64,000 nt of DNA from Planosporangium thailandense (lineage in GTDB: Bacteria > Actinomycetota > Actinomycetes > Mycobacteriales > Micromonosporaceae), in contig NZ_JAATVY010000002.1 in assembly GCF_011947195.1 (NCBI RefSeq), forward strand, positions 310,001 through 374,000. The letters are read 5' to 3'. The notes beneath the pieces were generated by a model. The model ran no database searches. It saw nothing but the letters and a program-made list of their open reading frames with translations, and was not told where the DNA came from. This document shows positions 26,069 to 33,700 of this stretch, in pieces. Position numbers and translations under genes: made by a program. Position 1 is the stretch's first letter. Each line of letters opens with the position of its first letter.

Positions 26069-26245
26069 GAACAATCACCCTATCGAGCAGTCCTGTATGG
26101 GCCACTTGGGCGCCATGTGAAAGTACGTGCTGTCGAGAATGCGCCTTTCGTCCGCACTCACGCGCACTCATTCATTTATGACCACGCACCTCAATACGTA
26201 CCGTAGTGCTGTAACCACAGTCCGGTAACTGCTGGGAGGCGCGTG

Positions 26246-26935
26246 ATGGCGAGTTTCCTCCATGCCGCGGACGGTCCGGATCTCCGTCCCCTCGCGGAAG
26301 AGTACGCACCGGCCGGAACTCTTGGGGACGGCCGTCCGTCGGCGCTGGACTGGATCCGTGGCCGGCTGGCCGAGCGGGAGAGTCGGCGGGTGGAGGCGGC
26401 CCACTACCGGGCGGCGCAGCGGCTCGCGTCGCTCGGCGACAACTGGCGGGTACTCGACCTCCAGGCCGCAGCCGGTTCGGACCCGCTCAGCTTCCTGGCT
26501 GTCGGGCCCGGCGGCATCTTCGCCGTCGTCGTCCGGGACCACGGGCGCAGCCGGGTGAGCTTCGCCGGCGACGTGGTGCAGGTCGACGGCCGTCGGCCGA
26601 AATACGTCCAGCAGGCGCGCGCGGTGGCGAAGGTGGCGGCGACCGCGCTGTCGCGCATCGCGGGCGTGATCATTCCGGTAATGCCGGTGCTGGCGTTCGC
26701 CGGGACCGGCAGGATCAGCGTGTACGGCCTGCCCAAAGGAGTAATCATCTCCTCGTATCAGGAGTTGGGTCGGGTGCTCAACGCCCGAGGTCACCGGCTC
26801 GCCGGGGAGACCGTCGATAAGGTGTACGCCCTGGCTGCCGACCCACACACCTGGATCAACCCGCCGTACGTTCCCCTCGCGGAGCGGTACCGCTGGTATT
26901 CGGATAGTGACGAGGGCGGGGGCAAGCGACCCTGA
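26246..26935 (+). CDS. NERD-like (nuclease-related) domain protein
   Basis: This 229-residue protein has a central region (about 55-155) that reads like a NERD domain: NWRVLDLQAAAGSDPLSFLA, then GPGGIFAVVVRDHGRSRVSF, then a helix and IPVMPVLAFAG. In true NERD domains an aspartate-x-lysine follows the GPGGVF strand; here the sequence is VVVRD, so catalytic competence is doubtful. GGGAGG at 26234-26239 serves ATG 26246. It is divergent from arcA across a 177-base, relatively AT-rich gap. Confidence 0.6.
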   Translation: MASFLHAADGPDLRPLAEEYAPAGTLGDGRPSALDWIRGRLAERESRRVEAAHYRAAQRLASLGDNWRVLDLQAAAGSDPLSFLAVGPGGIFAVVVRDHGRSRVSFAGDVVQVDGRRPKYVQQARAVAKVAATALSRIAGVIIPVMPVLAFAGTGRISVYGLPKGVIISSYQELGRVLNARGHRLAGETVDKVYALAADPHTWINPPYVPLAERYRWYSDSDEGGGKRP

Positions 26936-26968
26936 CAAGAAATCGCCGGCCAGGTAACCTCAGTTCGC

Positions 26969-27052
26969 ATGGCGCCAGGCAGGTGGTACGGCTCTGATCG
27001 AGAGCCCAGGGTGAGCAGGTCCACCGCGCTGTTGCGCCTCCGGGTCGCCTGA
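26969..27052 (+). CDS. Short upstream ORF (27 codons), candidate leader peptide
   Basis: A 27-residue ORF begins MAPGRWYGSDREP and ends STALLRLRVA. Its ATG lies 8 bases after a TAACCT box at 26955-26960, the same geometry as the leaderless genes here. Its TGA is followed directly by GGAGG (27053-27057), the Shine-Dalgarno of the next gene at 27062. The peptide is strongly basic (six Arg). It may be a translated leader coupling to the PAS protein or a small protein in its own right. No homologue is recalled with confidence. Confidence 0.45.
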   Translation: MAPGRWYGSDREPRVSRSTALLRLRVA

Positions 27053-27061
27053 GGAGGCGCT

Positions 27062-27490
27062 GTGCCTCACGTCGAACTGTCGTTGTCCGAGCCGGTCACG
27101 CGGCGGCGTCCAGTGGCGAGGTCGTCGCTGGGTCGCTGGGCGAAGGCCGTGGCCGACGCTGCCGAGTCGAGCCTCGTCATCGATGCCGACGCCGTCGTCG
27201 TGGCGCTGTCGCCGTCCTGCCAGGAGATGCTGGACTGCGACGGTCCCGCGATCGGCCGACCCCTGCTCGAGATCCTGCGGCTGCTCGACTTCTCGAATCC
27301 AGGTGGTGCGCTGAGCGCCGGCGAAGCCAGGAAGATACCGCCGTTGCTCGCCCTGGACTCCGGACAACTGGCCCGCGGGCTGATCAGGGTGCAGTGCGTG
27401 GACGGCCCGCACACCGTGGACACGATCGCCACCCCCCTGTACGACGTACACGGGAAGGTCGGCTCCTTGACGTTCTTCTGCCCGGTCTGA
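27062..27490 (+). CDS. Small PAS-like domain protein
   Basis: The 142-residue protein is one PAS-like fold: a helical lead (KAVADAAESSLVIDADAVVV), the ALSPSCQEMLDC turn, GRPLLEILRLLDF, and final beta strands (TVDTIATPLYDVHGKVGSL). It has two cysteines (about 55 and 60) and no output domain, so it would act by binding a partner. The start GTG follows GGAGG by four bases, just downstream of the short ORF. Confidence 0.65.
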   Translation: MPHVELSLSEPVTRRRPVARSSLGRWAKAVADAAESSLVIDADAVVVALSPSCQEMLDCDGPAIGRPLLEILRLLDFSNPGGALSAGEARKIPPLLALDSGQLARGLIRVQCVDGPHTVDTIATPLYDVHGKVGSLTFFCPV

Positions 27491-27624
27491 TTTTCGCGCC
27501 GCCGGTCCGCCGAGGATTGATTTCGTCCGCTTTCAGCGGCTATGCGATATCGCGATTGTTGCGTACGTCCCACGCGACGATTTCGGGGTGTGTCCGATCC
27601 ACCGTCGGCCCGTACTCTCCTTGC

Positions 27625-28014
27625 ATGTTGGAGCTGGAGCTGCTGCGCGACGACTACGCTGTCTGCCGCCTGCCGGCCGGCTCCCCGGCGCCGCAGGCCC
27701 TGCTGGCGCAGGCTGGCAAGGGTGACGTGATCTCGGTCACCTGGACGCCCGACGAGGTGTCGATCCTGTGCCCGGCCGCGTGCGCGCCCGACGGGGCCAG
27801 CGTCGAGACGCCGTGGCGCTGCTTCCGGGTCGCCGGCCCGGTCGACCTGGCGCTCACCGGCATCCTGGCGTCCATCGTCAGCCCGCTCGCCGACGCCAGG
27901 GTCAACATCTTCGCCTTCTCGACGTTCGACACCGACTATCTTCTGGTTCCATCGGTGCGGCTCTCCGAGGCGATCACTGCTCTCACCGCCGCGGGGCACC
28001 GCGTCTCGAGCTAG
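27625..28014 (+). CDS. ACT-domain protein (CASTOR-type)
   Basis: The 129-residue protein has the layout of paired ACT-like domains found in amino-acid-sensing proteins: LELLRDDYAVCRLPAGSP, then ISVTWTPDEVSILCP, then FRVAGPVDLALTGILASIVSPLADARVNIFAFSTFDTDYLLV. It probably binds an amino acid. TACTCT at 27613-27618 lies six bases before the ATG, so it appears leaderless. It is followed within 30 bases by a lipoprotein gene and then pheA. Confidence 0.85.
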   Translation: MLELELLRDDYAVCRLPAGSPAPQALLAQAGKGDVISVTWTPDEVSILCPAACAPDGASVETPWRCFRVAGPVDLALTGILASIVSPLADARVNIFAFSTFDTDYLLVPSVRLSEAITALTAAGHRVSS

Positions 28015-28041
28015 CACCGCCGCGAGAGGCTGGGAGCGAGC

Positions 28042-28614
28042 GTGAACGGGGCGAAGACACGGGTGGGCCTGGCGCTGTCGATCGTGGGGATCGCCGCGAC
28101 GGTGACCGGCTGCGGCCGGGTCGAGCCCCTGCCCCCACCGCGCTCGCCGCACGTGGTAGCCCCCAGCGACTCCGGATCGCCGAGCGACGACACCTCGGCC
28201 GCGCCGGACGATCCCGCCGCCGCGACGGCGGAGCCCGCCGACCCGACGCCGACGGCTGAGCTTGCCGGCCAGACGCCGGGCGCCCGGCCCGGCGCACTGC
28301 CCGGCGCCCTGCCCGGCGCCATCGCTTCCCGCTGCGCCGACCGCTCGACCGACACCCAGGTCGTCGCGGCGCTGCGACGAGACCGCAAGCTGCTGCTGCC
28401 GGCCGGCTCCACGCCGACGATCACCACCGGCCCGCTGTGCGCCGGCTCGTGGCAGTACACCGTGCTGTCCGTACCCGGCCGGGACGCGATCCAGGTGGTG
28501 ACCCGCGGCGACCCGGGCCGGCTGGCCGTCGTCACGGCCGGCACGTACGTCTGCGAACCCGAGGTCGTCAGCGCCGCGCCGAGCGGCATCCTGACCGCCG
28601 CACACTGCCGGTGA
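28042..28614 (+). CDS. Putative lipoprotein, unknown function
   Basis: The 190-residue protein has a signal peptide with lipobox VTGC (cysteine near residue 24). A disordered linker rich in Pro, Ala, Asp and Thr (25-95) includes short PGAL repeats. A small globular C-terminal domain (about 97-190) carries four cysteines that could form two disulfides. No family is recognised. The GTG start follows GGGAGCGAGC. Confidence 0.7.
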   Translation: MNGAKTRVGLALSIVGIAATVTGCGRVEPLPPPRSPHVVAPSDSGSPSDDTSAAPDDPAAATAEPADPTPTAELAGQTPGARPGALPGALPGAIASRCADRSTDTQVVAALRRDRKLLLPAGSTPTITTGPLCAGSWQYTVLSVPGRDAIQVVTRGDPGRLAVVTAGTYVCEPEVVSAAPSGILTAAHCR

Positions 28615-28658
28615 CCGGGATAGTCTCCTCCACAGCGCACCAAGAGAGGGGCATCGTC

Positions 28659-29600
28659 ATGCCCGGCGTACCGCCGACCCGCTTCGTCTTCCTCGGCCCG
28701 GAAGGGACCTTCGCAGAGCAGGCGTTGCGTACGATTCCGGCCGCGGAGCACGGCACCCGCACCCCGGCCCGCAGTGTGCCGGAGGCGCTCGACGCGGTGC
28801 GTGCCGGCGACGCCGACGCGGCGCTCGTGCCGCTGGAGAACTCGATCGGCGGCCAGGTCGGCGTCACGCTCGACGAGCTGGCCGACGGGGAACCGCTGGT
28901 GATCACGCGCGAGGTCGTGCTGCCCGTGCAGTTCGTCCTCGGCGCCCGGACCGCCGTCCCGCTGGGCGAGATCCGGTCGATCGCCGCCCACCCGCAGGCG
29001 CACGCGCAGTGCCGGCACTGGCTGCGGGCGCACGTACCCGCGGCCACCGTGGTCGACGCGCTCTCCAACGCGGCGGCAGCGGCCGCCGCCGCGGCGGGCG
29101 AGTACGACGCGGCCATCTGCGCCCCGCTCGGGGCCGGCCGTGCGCGGCTGACCGTGCTGGCCAAGGACATCGCCGACCACGCGGACGCGGTGACCCGGTT
29201 CGCGCTGGTGTCCCGGCCCGGTCCGCCGCCCGCGCCGACCGGCGACGACCTGACCACCCTCGCGGTGTACATCGCCCACGACCGGGTGGGTGCGCTGCTC
29301 GCCGTTCTCACCGAGCTCGCGGTACGCGGGGTGAACCTCACCCGGATCGAGTCCCGCCCCACGGGTGAGCGGCTCGGCCGGTACGTGTTCTTCCTGGACT
29401 GCTCGGGGCATGTTGCCGAGGTCCGGATGGGCGAGGCGCTGCAGGGGCTGCGGCGGGTCTGCGCCGACGTGCGCTTCCTGGGCTCGTACCCGCGGGCGGG
29501 CACCGAGCGTCCGGCGCCCGCCCCGCCGGGCACCGCGGACGCCGACTTCGCCGACGCCGCGGCCTGGCTGGCCCGGATCCGCGCCGGCGGCCCCGCCTGA
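28659..29600 (+). CDS. pheA: Prephenate dehydratase
   Basis: The 313-residue enzyme has the PDT domain: FLGPEGTFAEQAL at the start, VPLENSIGGQVG, and the VTRFALVSR loop corresponding to the conserved TRF motif. A C-terminal ACT domain has LTRIESRPTGERLGRYVFFLD, the ESRP motif being the phenylalanine-binding site for feedback inhibition. It catalyses prephenate to phenylpyruvate in phenylalanine synthesis. AGAGAGGGG at 28643-28651 precedes ATG 28659. A palindromic repeat begins at the base after its stop. Confidence 0.95.
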   Translation: MPGVPPTRFVFLGPEGTFAEQALRTIPAAEHGTRTPARSVPEALDAVRAGDADAALVPLENSIGGQVGVTLDELADGEPLVITREVVLPVQFVLGARTAVPLGEIRSIAAHPQAHAQCRHWLRAHVPAATVVDALSNAAAAAAAAAGEYDAAICAPLGAGRARLTVLAKDIADHADAVTRFALVSRPGPPPAPTGDDLTTLAVYIAHDRVGALLAVLTELAVRGVNLTRIESRPTGERLGRYVFFLDCSGHVAEVRMGEALQGLRRVCADVRFLGSYPRAGTERPAPAPPGTADADFADAAAWLARIRAGGPA

Positions 29601-29658
29601 TCCGCGATCTTGGACACTTAGCGGGGTGATAGGCCCGCCAAGTGTCCAAGATCGCGGA
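29601..29658. repeat. Dispersed palindromic element, copy 2 (inverted)
   Basis: Stem 29601-29625 pairs with 29634-29658 over 25 bases with a single mismatch, around an eight-base loop. The reverse complement matches copy 1 (14470-14517) exactly over its left arm and half the loop. It starts right after the pheA stop codon and lies between convergent genes, so it could terminate both. Confidence 0.85.
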
Positions 29659-29667
29659 AGCGGGGGG

Positions 29668-30405
29668 TCAGTCGCCGAGCAGGCCGCCCAGCAGGCCCTG
29701 GCTCTGCTGCCGCTGCCCACCGCCGTTGCCGGCCAGGCCGCCGTGGAACTCCTCCGAGGGCTGGACGATCACGAAGCCCTGGCCGGCGAAGCTCATCGTG
29801 AACGCTTCACCCGTCGTACGCCCGATCAGCGTGCCGATGCCGAGCTGGTCGGCCCGGTGGTACCCGGTCTGCAGGCTCGTCGACCAGCAGATCGCCGCCT
29901 GGGGGTCGGCGTAGGTCGGCGCGTCCACGTTCAGTACGACCGGGGTGCCCTTGGTCGTGATGGCGATCCGCCCGTGTCCGGAGAAGACGCAGTTGAACAT
30001 GCCGGCGCTGGAGAACATGCCCAGGCCCTGGACCATCCGGACTTCGTACTGCACCGTCGACTCGAAGGCGAGCACGTTGGCGCCGTTGATCGTGATCGCG
30101 TCACCCGGCTCCAGGTCGATCAGGTGCACGTCCGCGGCCCGGTCGGCCAGGAAGAGATCGCCGTGGCCGGAGACCTTCATGAGGGGTACGCCCTCACCGG
30201 TCAGCTTCTGCTTGAGCCACTTGCCCATGCCGCCCGCGCCGAGCGCCTGGAACTGCATCTGTCCCTGGTAGGCCACCATCGCGCCGGTACGCGCCATGAT
30301 CTCGCCGTTGAGTTCGACCTTGAGCATCTTGGAGTTCTGCAGGCGCATGCCCGGCTGGGCAGACTCCTTCTCCAGGTTTTCGGCAGCGAACAGTGCGCTA
30401 CGCAT
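29668..30405 (-). CDS. AIM24 family protein
   Basis: This 245-residue all-beta protein has the AIM24/TIGR00266-like features: LKVELNGEIMARTGAMVAY, LFLADRAADVHLIDLEPG, FESTVQYEVRMVQGLGMF and GRIAITTKGTPVVLNVD. The C-terminus is a glycine/glutamine-rich tail ending GLLGGLLGD. In mitochondria AIM24 affects cristae organisation; the bacterial role is unknown. A GGGAGGGAAG ribosome-binding site lies upstream of ATG 30405. Confidence 0.88.
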   Translation of the reverse strand: MRSALFAAENLEKESAQPGMRLQNSKMLKVELNGEIMARTGAMVAYQGQMQFQALGAGGMGKWLKQKLTGEGVPLMKVSGHGDLFLADRAADVHLIDLEPGDAITINGANVLAFESTVQYEVRMVQGLGMFSSAGMFNCVFSGHGRIAITTKGTPVVLNVDAPTYADPQAAICWSTSLQTGYHRADQLGIGTLIGRTTGEAFTMSFAGQGFVIVQPSEEFHGGLAGNGGGQRQQSQGLLGGLLGD

Positions 30406-30463
30406 CAGCTTCTTCCCTCCGGGTCGGTGCGTTGCCCGTCACGATAAGTGACCGGGTCAAGCC

Positions 30464-30817
30464 TCAGCCCCAACCGAGCTCGTGGAGGCGGGCGTCGCTG
30501 ATGCCGAAGTGATGGGCGATCTCGTGCACCACGGTCACCGCGACCTCCTCGACCACGTCGTCGTCGGTGTCGCAGATGGCGAGGATCGGGTTGCGGTAGA
30601 TGATGATCCGGTCCGGCAGCACCCCGGAGTAGTCCCAGCCGCGCTCGGTCAGGGCGTACCCCTCGTAGACGCCGAGCAGCGTGGGCTCGTCCGGCGGCGG
30701 GTCGTCCTCGACCAGGATCACTACGTTGTCCATGAGCGCGAGCAGGTCGCCGGGGACGTCGTCGAGCGCGTCGCCCACCAGCTCCTCGAAGCGGGCGCGG
30801 GCCATCTCCATCGGCAC
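30464..30817 (-). CDS. Minimal zincin metallopeptidase family protein
   Basis: The 117-residue protein is a minimal zincin (DUF1025-type) with HEIAHHFG at 98-105 (H98, E99, H102 as zinc and catalytic residues), preceded by an acidic stretch and followed by DARLHELGW. Cytosolic single-domain proteins of this type are widespread in actinobacteria without a known substrate. The GTG start has a CACAAT box 6 bases upstream and looks leaderless. Confidence 0.85.
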   Translation of the reverse strand: MPMEMARARFEELVGDALDDVPGDLLALMDNVVILVEDDPPPDEPTLLGVYEGYALTERGWDYSGVLPDRIIIYRNPILAICDTDDDVVEEVAVTVVHEIAHHFGISDARLHELGWG

Positions 30818-30839
30818 GTGCGTATTGTGCCCGGACGCA

Positions 30840-30874
30840 CCGGCGCCCCGTGGGAGGTACCCGCGGGGCGCCGG
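30840..30874 (-). terminator. Hairpin downstream of the OsmC gene
   Basis: CCGGCGCCCCGTGGG (30840-30854) pairs with 30860-30874 with one mismatch around a five-base loop. It lies 19 bases beyond the OsmC stop and upstream of the zincin promoter. Confidence 0.65.
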
Positions 30875-30892
30875 CGCGAAGGTGAGAACCGT

Positions 30893-31318
30893 TCAGACGA
30901 GCGACGCGTCCAGCGTGATCTCCACCGCGGACAGCGCCTTGGAGACCGGGCAGTTCGCCTTGGCCTGCTCGGCCAGCTTCTGGAACTCGGCCGCGTCGAT
31001 ACCGGGAACGTCGCCGCGGGTGACCAGATCTATCCGGGTGATGCCGAAGCCGCCATCGGTCTTGTCGAGGTGGACGCTGGCCCGGGTGTCGACCGACGTG
31101 GGCACGTGGCCGGCCTGGGACAGGATGTTGGAGAACGCCATGGAGAAACAGCCGGCGTGAGCGGCCGCGATGAGCTCCTCGGGGTTGGTCCCGTTGCCCT
31201 CCTCGAAGCGGGAGGGGAACGAGAACGCTCCCTCGAACGCACCGGAGGCGAGCGCCATGGTGCCGGAGCCGTCTTTCAGCGAGCCCTGCCAGCGGGCGGA
31301 TGAGGTACGAGTTGGCAT
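30893..31318 (-). CDS. OsmC family peroxidase
   Basis: The 141-residue protein has both reactive cysteines: C57 in AHAGCFSMAF and C123 in ANCPVSKAL, with the conserved NPEELIAAAHA helix. OsmC/Ohr enzymes reduce organic hydroperoxides with thiols. The ATG at 31318 lies 7 bases after a TAGCGT box on the minus strand and so appears leaderless; longer in-frame starts upstream are not needed. Confidence 0.92.
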   Translation of the reverse strand: MPTRTSSARWQGSLKDGSGTMALASGAFEGAFSFPSRFEEGNGTNPEELIAAAHAGCFSMAFSNILSQAGHVPTSVDTRASVHLDKTDGGFGITRIDLVTRGDVPGIDAAEFQKLAEQAKANCPVSKALSAVEITLDASLV

Positions 31319-31365
31319 ACCTGCGACGCTAGCCCATGACGGTGGCGGGGTGCGACGATGCGCTG

Positions 31366-31866
31366 ATGCCGCGTCCACTTTTCACAGTGACCGGTGGGCT
31401 GCTCGGCGGCGCGGGCCTGCTGACCGGCATCGCCTCGCTGGCCGTTCCGTGGGGTCGGTTCCGGGTGAGCGGCGCGCTGCCGGTGGGTACCGCCGTCCCG
31501 GTGCCGGCGCCGCTCGTGGTGTTCCAGGCGCCCCACGGGACGTGGTACCTGATCCTGCTGGGCCTGCTCGCCGGTCTGTTCGCGGTCGCGGCCCTGGACA
31601 CCGGGCGGGGCGCCCACCTCGCCCTGACGGTCGCGCCGACGGCCGGCATCGTCACCGTGCTGGTCGTGATCTGGCTGGCGAACGGGATCGCCGGTGCGGC
31701 CGTCGGCGCCAACGCGATCGGGTTCGCCGGTCTGCGGGTGACCGGGGAGGCGGCGTACGGGGTGTGGATCGGTATGGCGACCGGTCCGCTGCTCGGCTTC
31801 GGCGCGGGTGCGCTGGCGCTGGGCCGCCGCCGGACGGACCCCCGTCCACGCGCGATGCACCCCTGA
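31366..31866 (+). CDS. Four-helix membrane protein, unknown function
   Basis: The 166-residue protein has four hydrophobic segments (about 8-28, 55-75, 83-105, 133-155) and a basic C-terminal tail. No family is recognised. ATG 31366 gives a compact N-terminus; ATG 31336 in the same frame is an alternative. It converges on the MFS gene with no intervening bases. Confidence 0.6.
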   Translation: MPRPLFTVTGGLLGGAGLLTGIASLAVPWGRFRVSGALPVGTAVPVPAPLVVFQAPHGTWYLILLGLLAGLFAVAALDTGRGAHLALTVAPTAGIVTVLVVIWLANGIAGAAVGANAIGFAGLRVTGEAAYGVWIGMATGPLLGFGAGALALGRRRTDPRPRAMHP

Positions 31867-33087
31867 TCAGGCGGTCGCGGGGTCGGGCTCGGCGCACCAG
31901 GACTCGGGGGCGTCCACGGGTGCCTGCCACGCCTCCGGAAGCAGGAGCGCCGCCAGGTTGGCGGCGGCCACGAGTACCGCGCCGATGAGCAGCGGTGCGG
32001 TCGTGCCGATCGCCGCGGCGACCGGGGCGGCCACCGCCAGCCCCAGCGGTCGGGCGGCGAACGAGATCAGCGTGTCGAACGACCCGACCCGGCCCAGGGC
32101 CTCCGGCGGGATGCCGCGCTGCACGGTGGTCTCCCACAGTGGACTCAGCACGCCGAGCCCGAACATCGCCCCGAAGTAGGTGACGGTGACGACCGCCAGG
32201 GGCAGGTGCAGGGCGAAGGCTACCAGCGGGAGCGCGTACGCGGCGGCGCCCACGGCGACGCCGACCAGCGGGCGACGTATGGGCAGCCGGGACGCCGCGT
32301 AGACACCGGCCAGCATGCCGACGGTGCCCACCTGCGCGATGACCACCCAGGAGACGTCGCCGCCGAGGTGGCGCACCGCGATCAGCGGGCCGAGGGTCAG
32401 CAGGAACCCGGCGGTCAGGTGCCAGACGCCGTGGCCGAGGACGTTGACCAGGAACCAGCGGTGGCGACGGGTCTCCGCCCATCCGGCGCGCAGCTCGCCC
32501 AGAAAGGCGCCCCGCCCGGCCGGCCGGACGGCGCGGCCCGGATCGAGGCGGCCGACCGTCGTCGCGGACAGGATGAACAGCGCCCCGGTGACGAGCGAGG
32601 ACCAGCCGGCCCCTACCGCGAGCATCAGGCCCCCGGCGGCCGCGGGCGCCGCCATCTGGGCGAGCCCTTCGGCCACGCCGAGCCGGGCGTTGGTCCGCAG
32701 CCGCTCCGTCCCCGCGGCCACCGCCGCCACCAGCGTCCGGACGGCAGGCGTCCCGAACGCCACGGCGGCTCCGGTGATCGCCGAGAGTACGGCCAGCGGC
32801 GCGACCCGTACGGGGCCGGTGAGCAGCTCGGCGCCGATCCCCAGTTGAGCGGCGGCGCGCACCAGGTCCGCGGTGAGCACGACCCGCTGGGGCGGGAAGC
32901 GGTCCGCCACGACGCCGGCCACGGGCAGCAGGACCAGCATCGGCAGCAGTTCGCAGCCCAGGACGAGGCCGAGGTCGGCGGCGGAGCCGGTGTGGACGAC
33001 GGCGAGCGTCAGGGTCGTCGGGATCAGCGCGGTCGCGAGCGCTGCGAAGGTACGGCCGGTCAGCAGCCGTCGAATCGACGGGGTCAT
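31867..33087 (-). CDS. MFS efflux-type transporter
   Basis: The 406-residue protein has about twelve helices and the intracellular loop motif GVVADRFPPQRVVL after helix 2, typical of major facilitator drug exporters. It is divergent from a MarR-type regulator across 67 bases containing a large dyad, so it is likely induced when the regulator binds its ligand. Substrate is unknown. Its -10 (TATCCT, 33101 to 33096) and -35 (TTGACG) overlap the operator. Confidence 0.9.
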   Translation of the reverse strand: MTPSIRRLLTGRTFAALATALIPTTLTLAVVHTGSAADLGLVLGCELLPMLVLLPVAGVVADRFPPQRVVLTADLVRAAAQLGIGAELLTGPVRVAPLAVLSAITGAAVAFGTPAVRTLVAAVAAGTERLRTNARLGVAEGLAQMAAPAAAGGLMLAVGAGWSSLVTGALFILSATTVGRLDPGRAVRPAGRGAFLGELRAGWAETRRHRWFLVNVLGHGVWHLTAGFLLTLGPLIAVRHLGGDVSWVVIAQVGTVGMLAGVYAASRLPIRRPLVGVAVGAAAYALPLVAFALHLPLAVVTVTYFGAMFGLGVLSPLWETTVQRGIPPEALGRVGSFDTLISFAARPLGLAVAAPVAAAIGTTAPLLIGAVLVAAANLAALLLPEAWQAPVDAPESWCAEPDPATA

Positions 33088-33095
33088 GACACGAG

Positions 33096-33145
33096 AGGAT
33101 ATTTCGTTAGCGAATCATTCGTCAACGAAATACTGTGCGTAGCAT
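33096..33145. promoter_or_regulatory. MarR operator with overlapping divergent promoters
   Basis: From 33100 to 33132 is a 33-base dyad, 14 of 16 pairs matching, centred on 33116. Each half is itself palindromic: TTCGTTAGCGAA (left) and TTCGTCAACGAA (right). The leftward promoter (TTGACG, 18 bases, TATCCT) lies within it and the rightward -10 (TAGCAT 33140-33145) begins 7 bases beyond. Binding would repress both genes. Confidence 0.85.
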
Positions 33146-33154
33146 ACTGGCCCG

Positions 33155-33652
33155 GTGGAAGACTCCGTCGACAGGCACATCGCCCGCTGGCGCGGCAAGG
33201 CGCCCTTCGACGAGCGGGTGGAGGCGGCGATCACCCGCATCCAGCTGCTGGCCAAGCACGTGCGCCAGGCCAAGGACCGGGCGCTGGCCGAGGTCGGACT
33301 GCAGGGCTACGAGTTCGAGACGCTGCACCGGCTGGCCGCCCGGGACCGGCCGTGGCGCGCCACCCCCTCCGAGCTGGCCGCGGAGCTGATGCTGTCACCG
33401 GCCGGCATGACCGGCCGGCTCGACAGCCTGGAGAAGGCGGGCCTGATCCGCCGGCTCCGCGGCACCGAGGACCGCCGGCGCGTGGACGTCGAGCTGACCG
33501 AGCTGGGGCACTCCCGCTGGCTCGACGCCATGAGACTGCGTAGCGCGGCCGAGGACGCCATGCTCGAACCCCTGGCGGACGGCGACCGGGACGCGCTCAA
33601 CGCCCTGCTCGGCCGCATGCTGCGGCATGTGGAGACGGGCGCACCCCATTGA
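33155..33652 (+). CDS. MarR family transcriptional regulator (efflux repressor)
   Basis: The 165-residue winged-helix protein has the recognition region ATPSELAAELMLSPAGMTGRLDSLEKAGLI and the wing RGTEDRRRVDVELTELG. It is paired divergently with the MFS gene and should bind the dyad in between. GTG 33155 is leaderless. Its stop codon region carries a short tandem duplication (CACCCCATTGAG at 33643-33654 and 33659-33670). Confidence 0.92.
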   Translation: MEDSVDRHIARWRGKAPFDERVEAAITRIQLLAKHVRQAKDRALAEVGLQGYEFETLHRLAARDRPWRATPSELAAELMLSPAGMTGRLDSLEKAGLIRRLRGTEDRRRVDVELTELGHSRWLDAMRLRSAAEDAMLEPLADGDRDALNALLGRMLRHVETGAPH

Positions 33653-33700
33653 GCGGGCCACCCCATTGAGATGACCGCGCCCGGCGGGCACGATCGCAGG

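Noticed and set aside
24869-33652. A secondary-metabolite gene cluster
   Set aside because: No polyketide, nonribosomal peptide or RiPP core genes are present; the enzymes are individually common housekeeping or accessory types.
33643-33670. Tandem CACCCCATTGAG as an operator
   Set aside because: It overlaps the end of the MarR coding sequence and is a simple 16-base duplication; there is no dyad symmetry.
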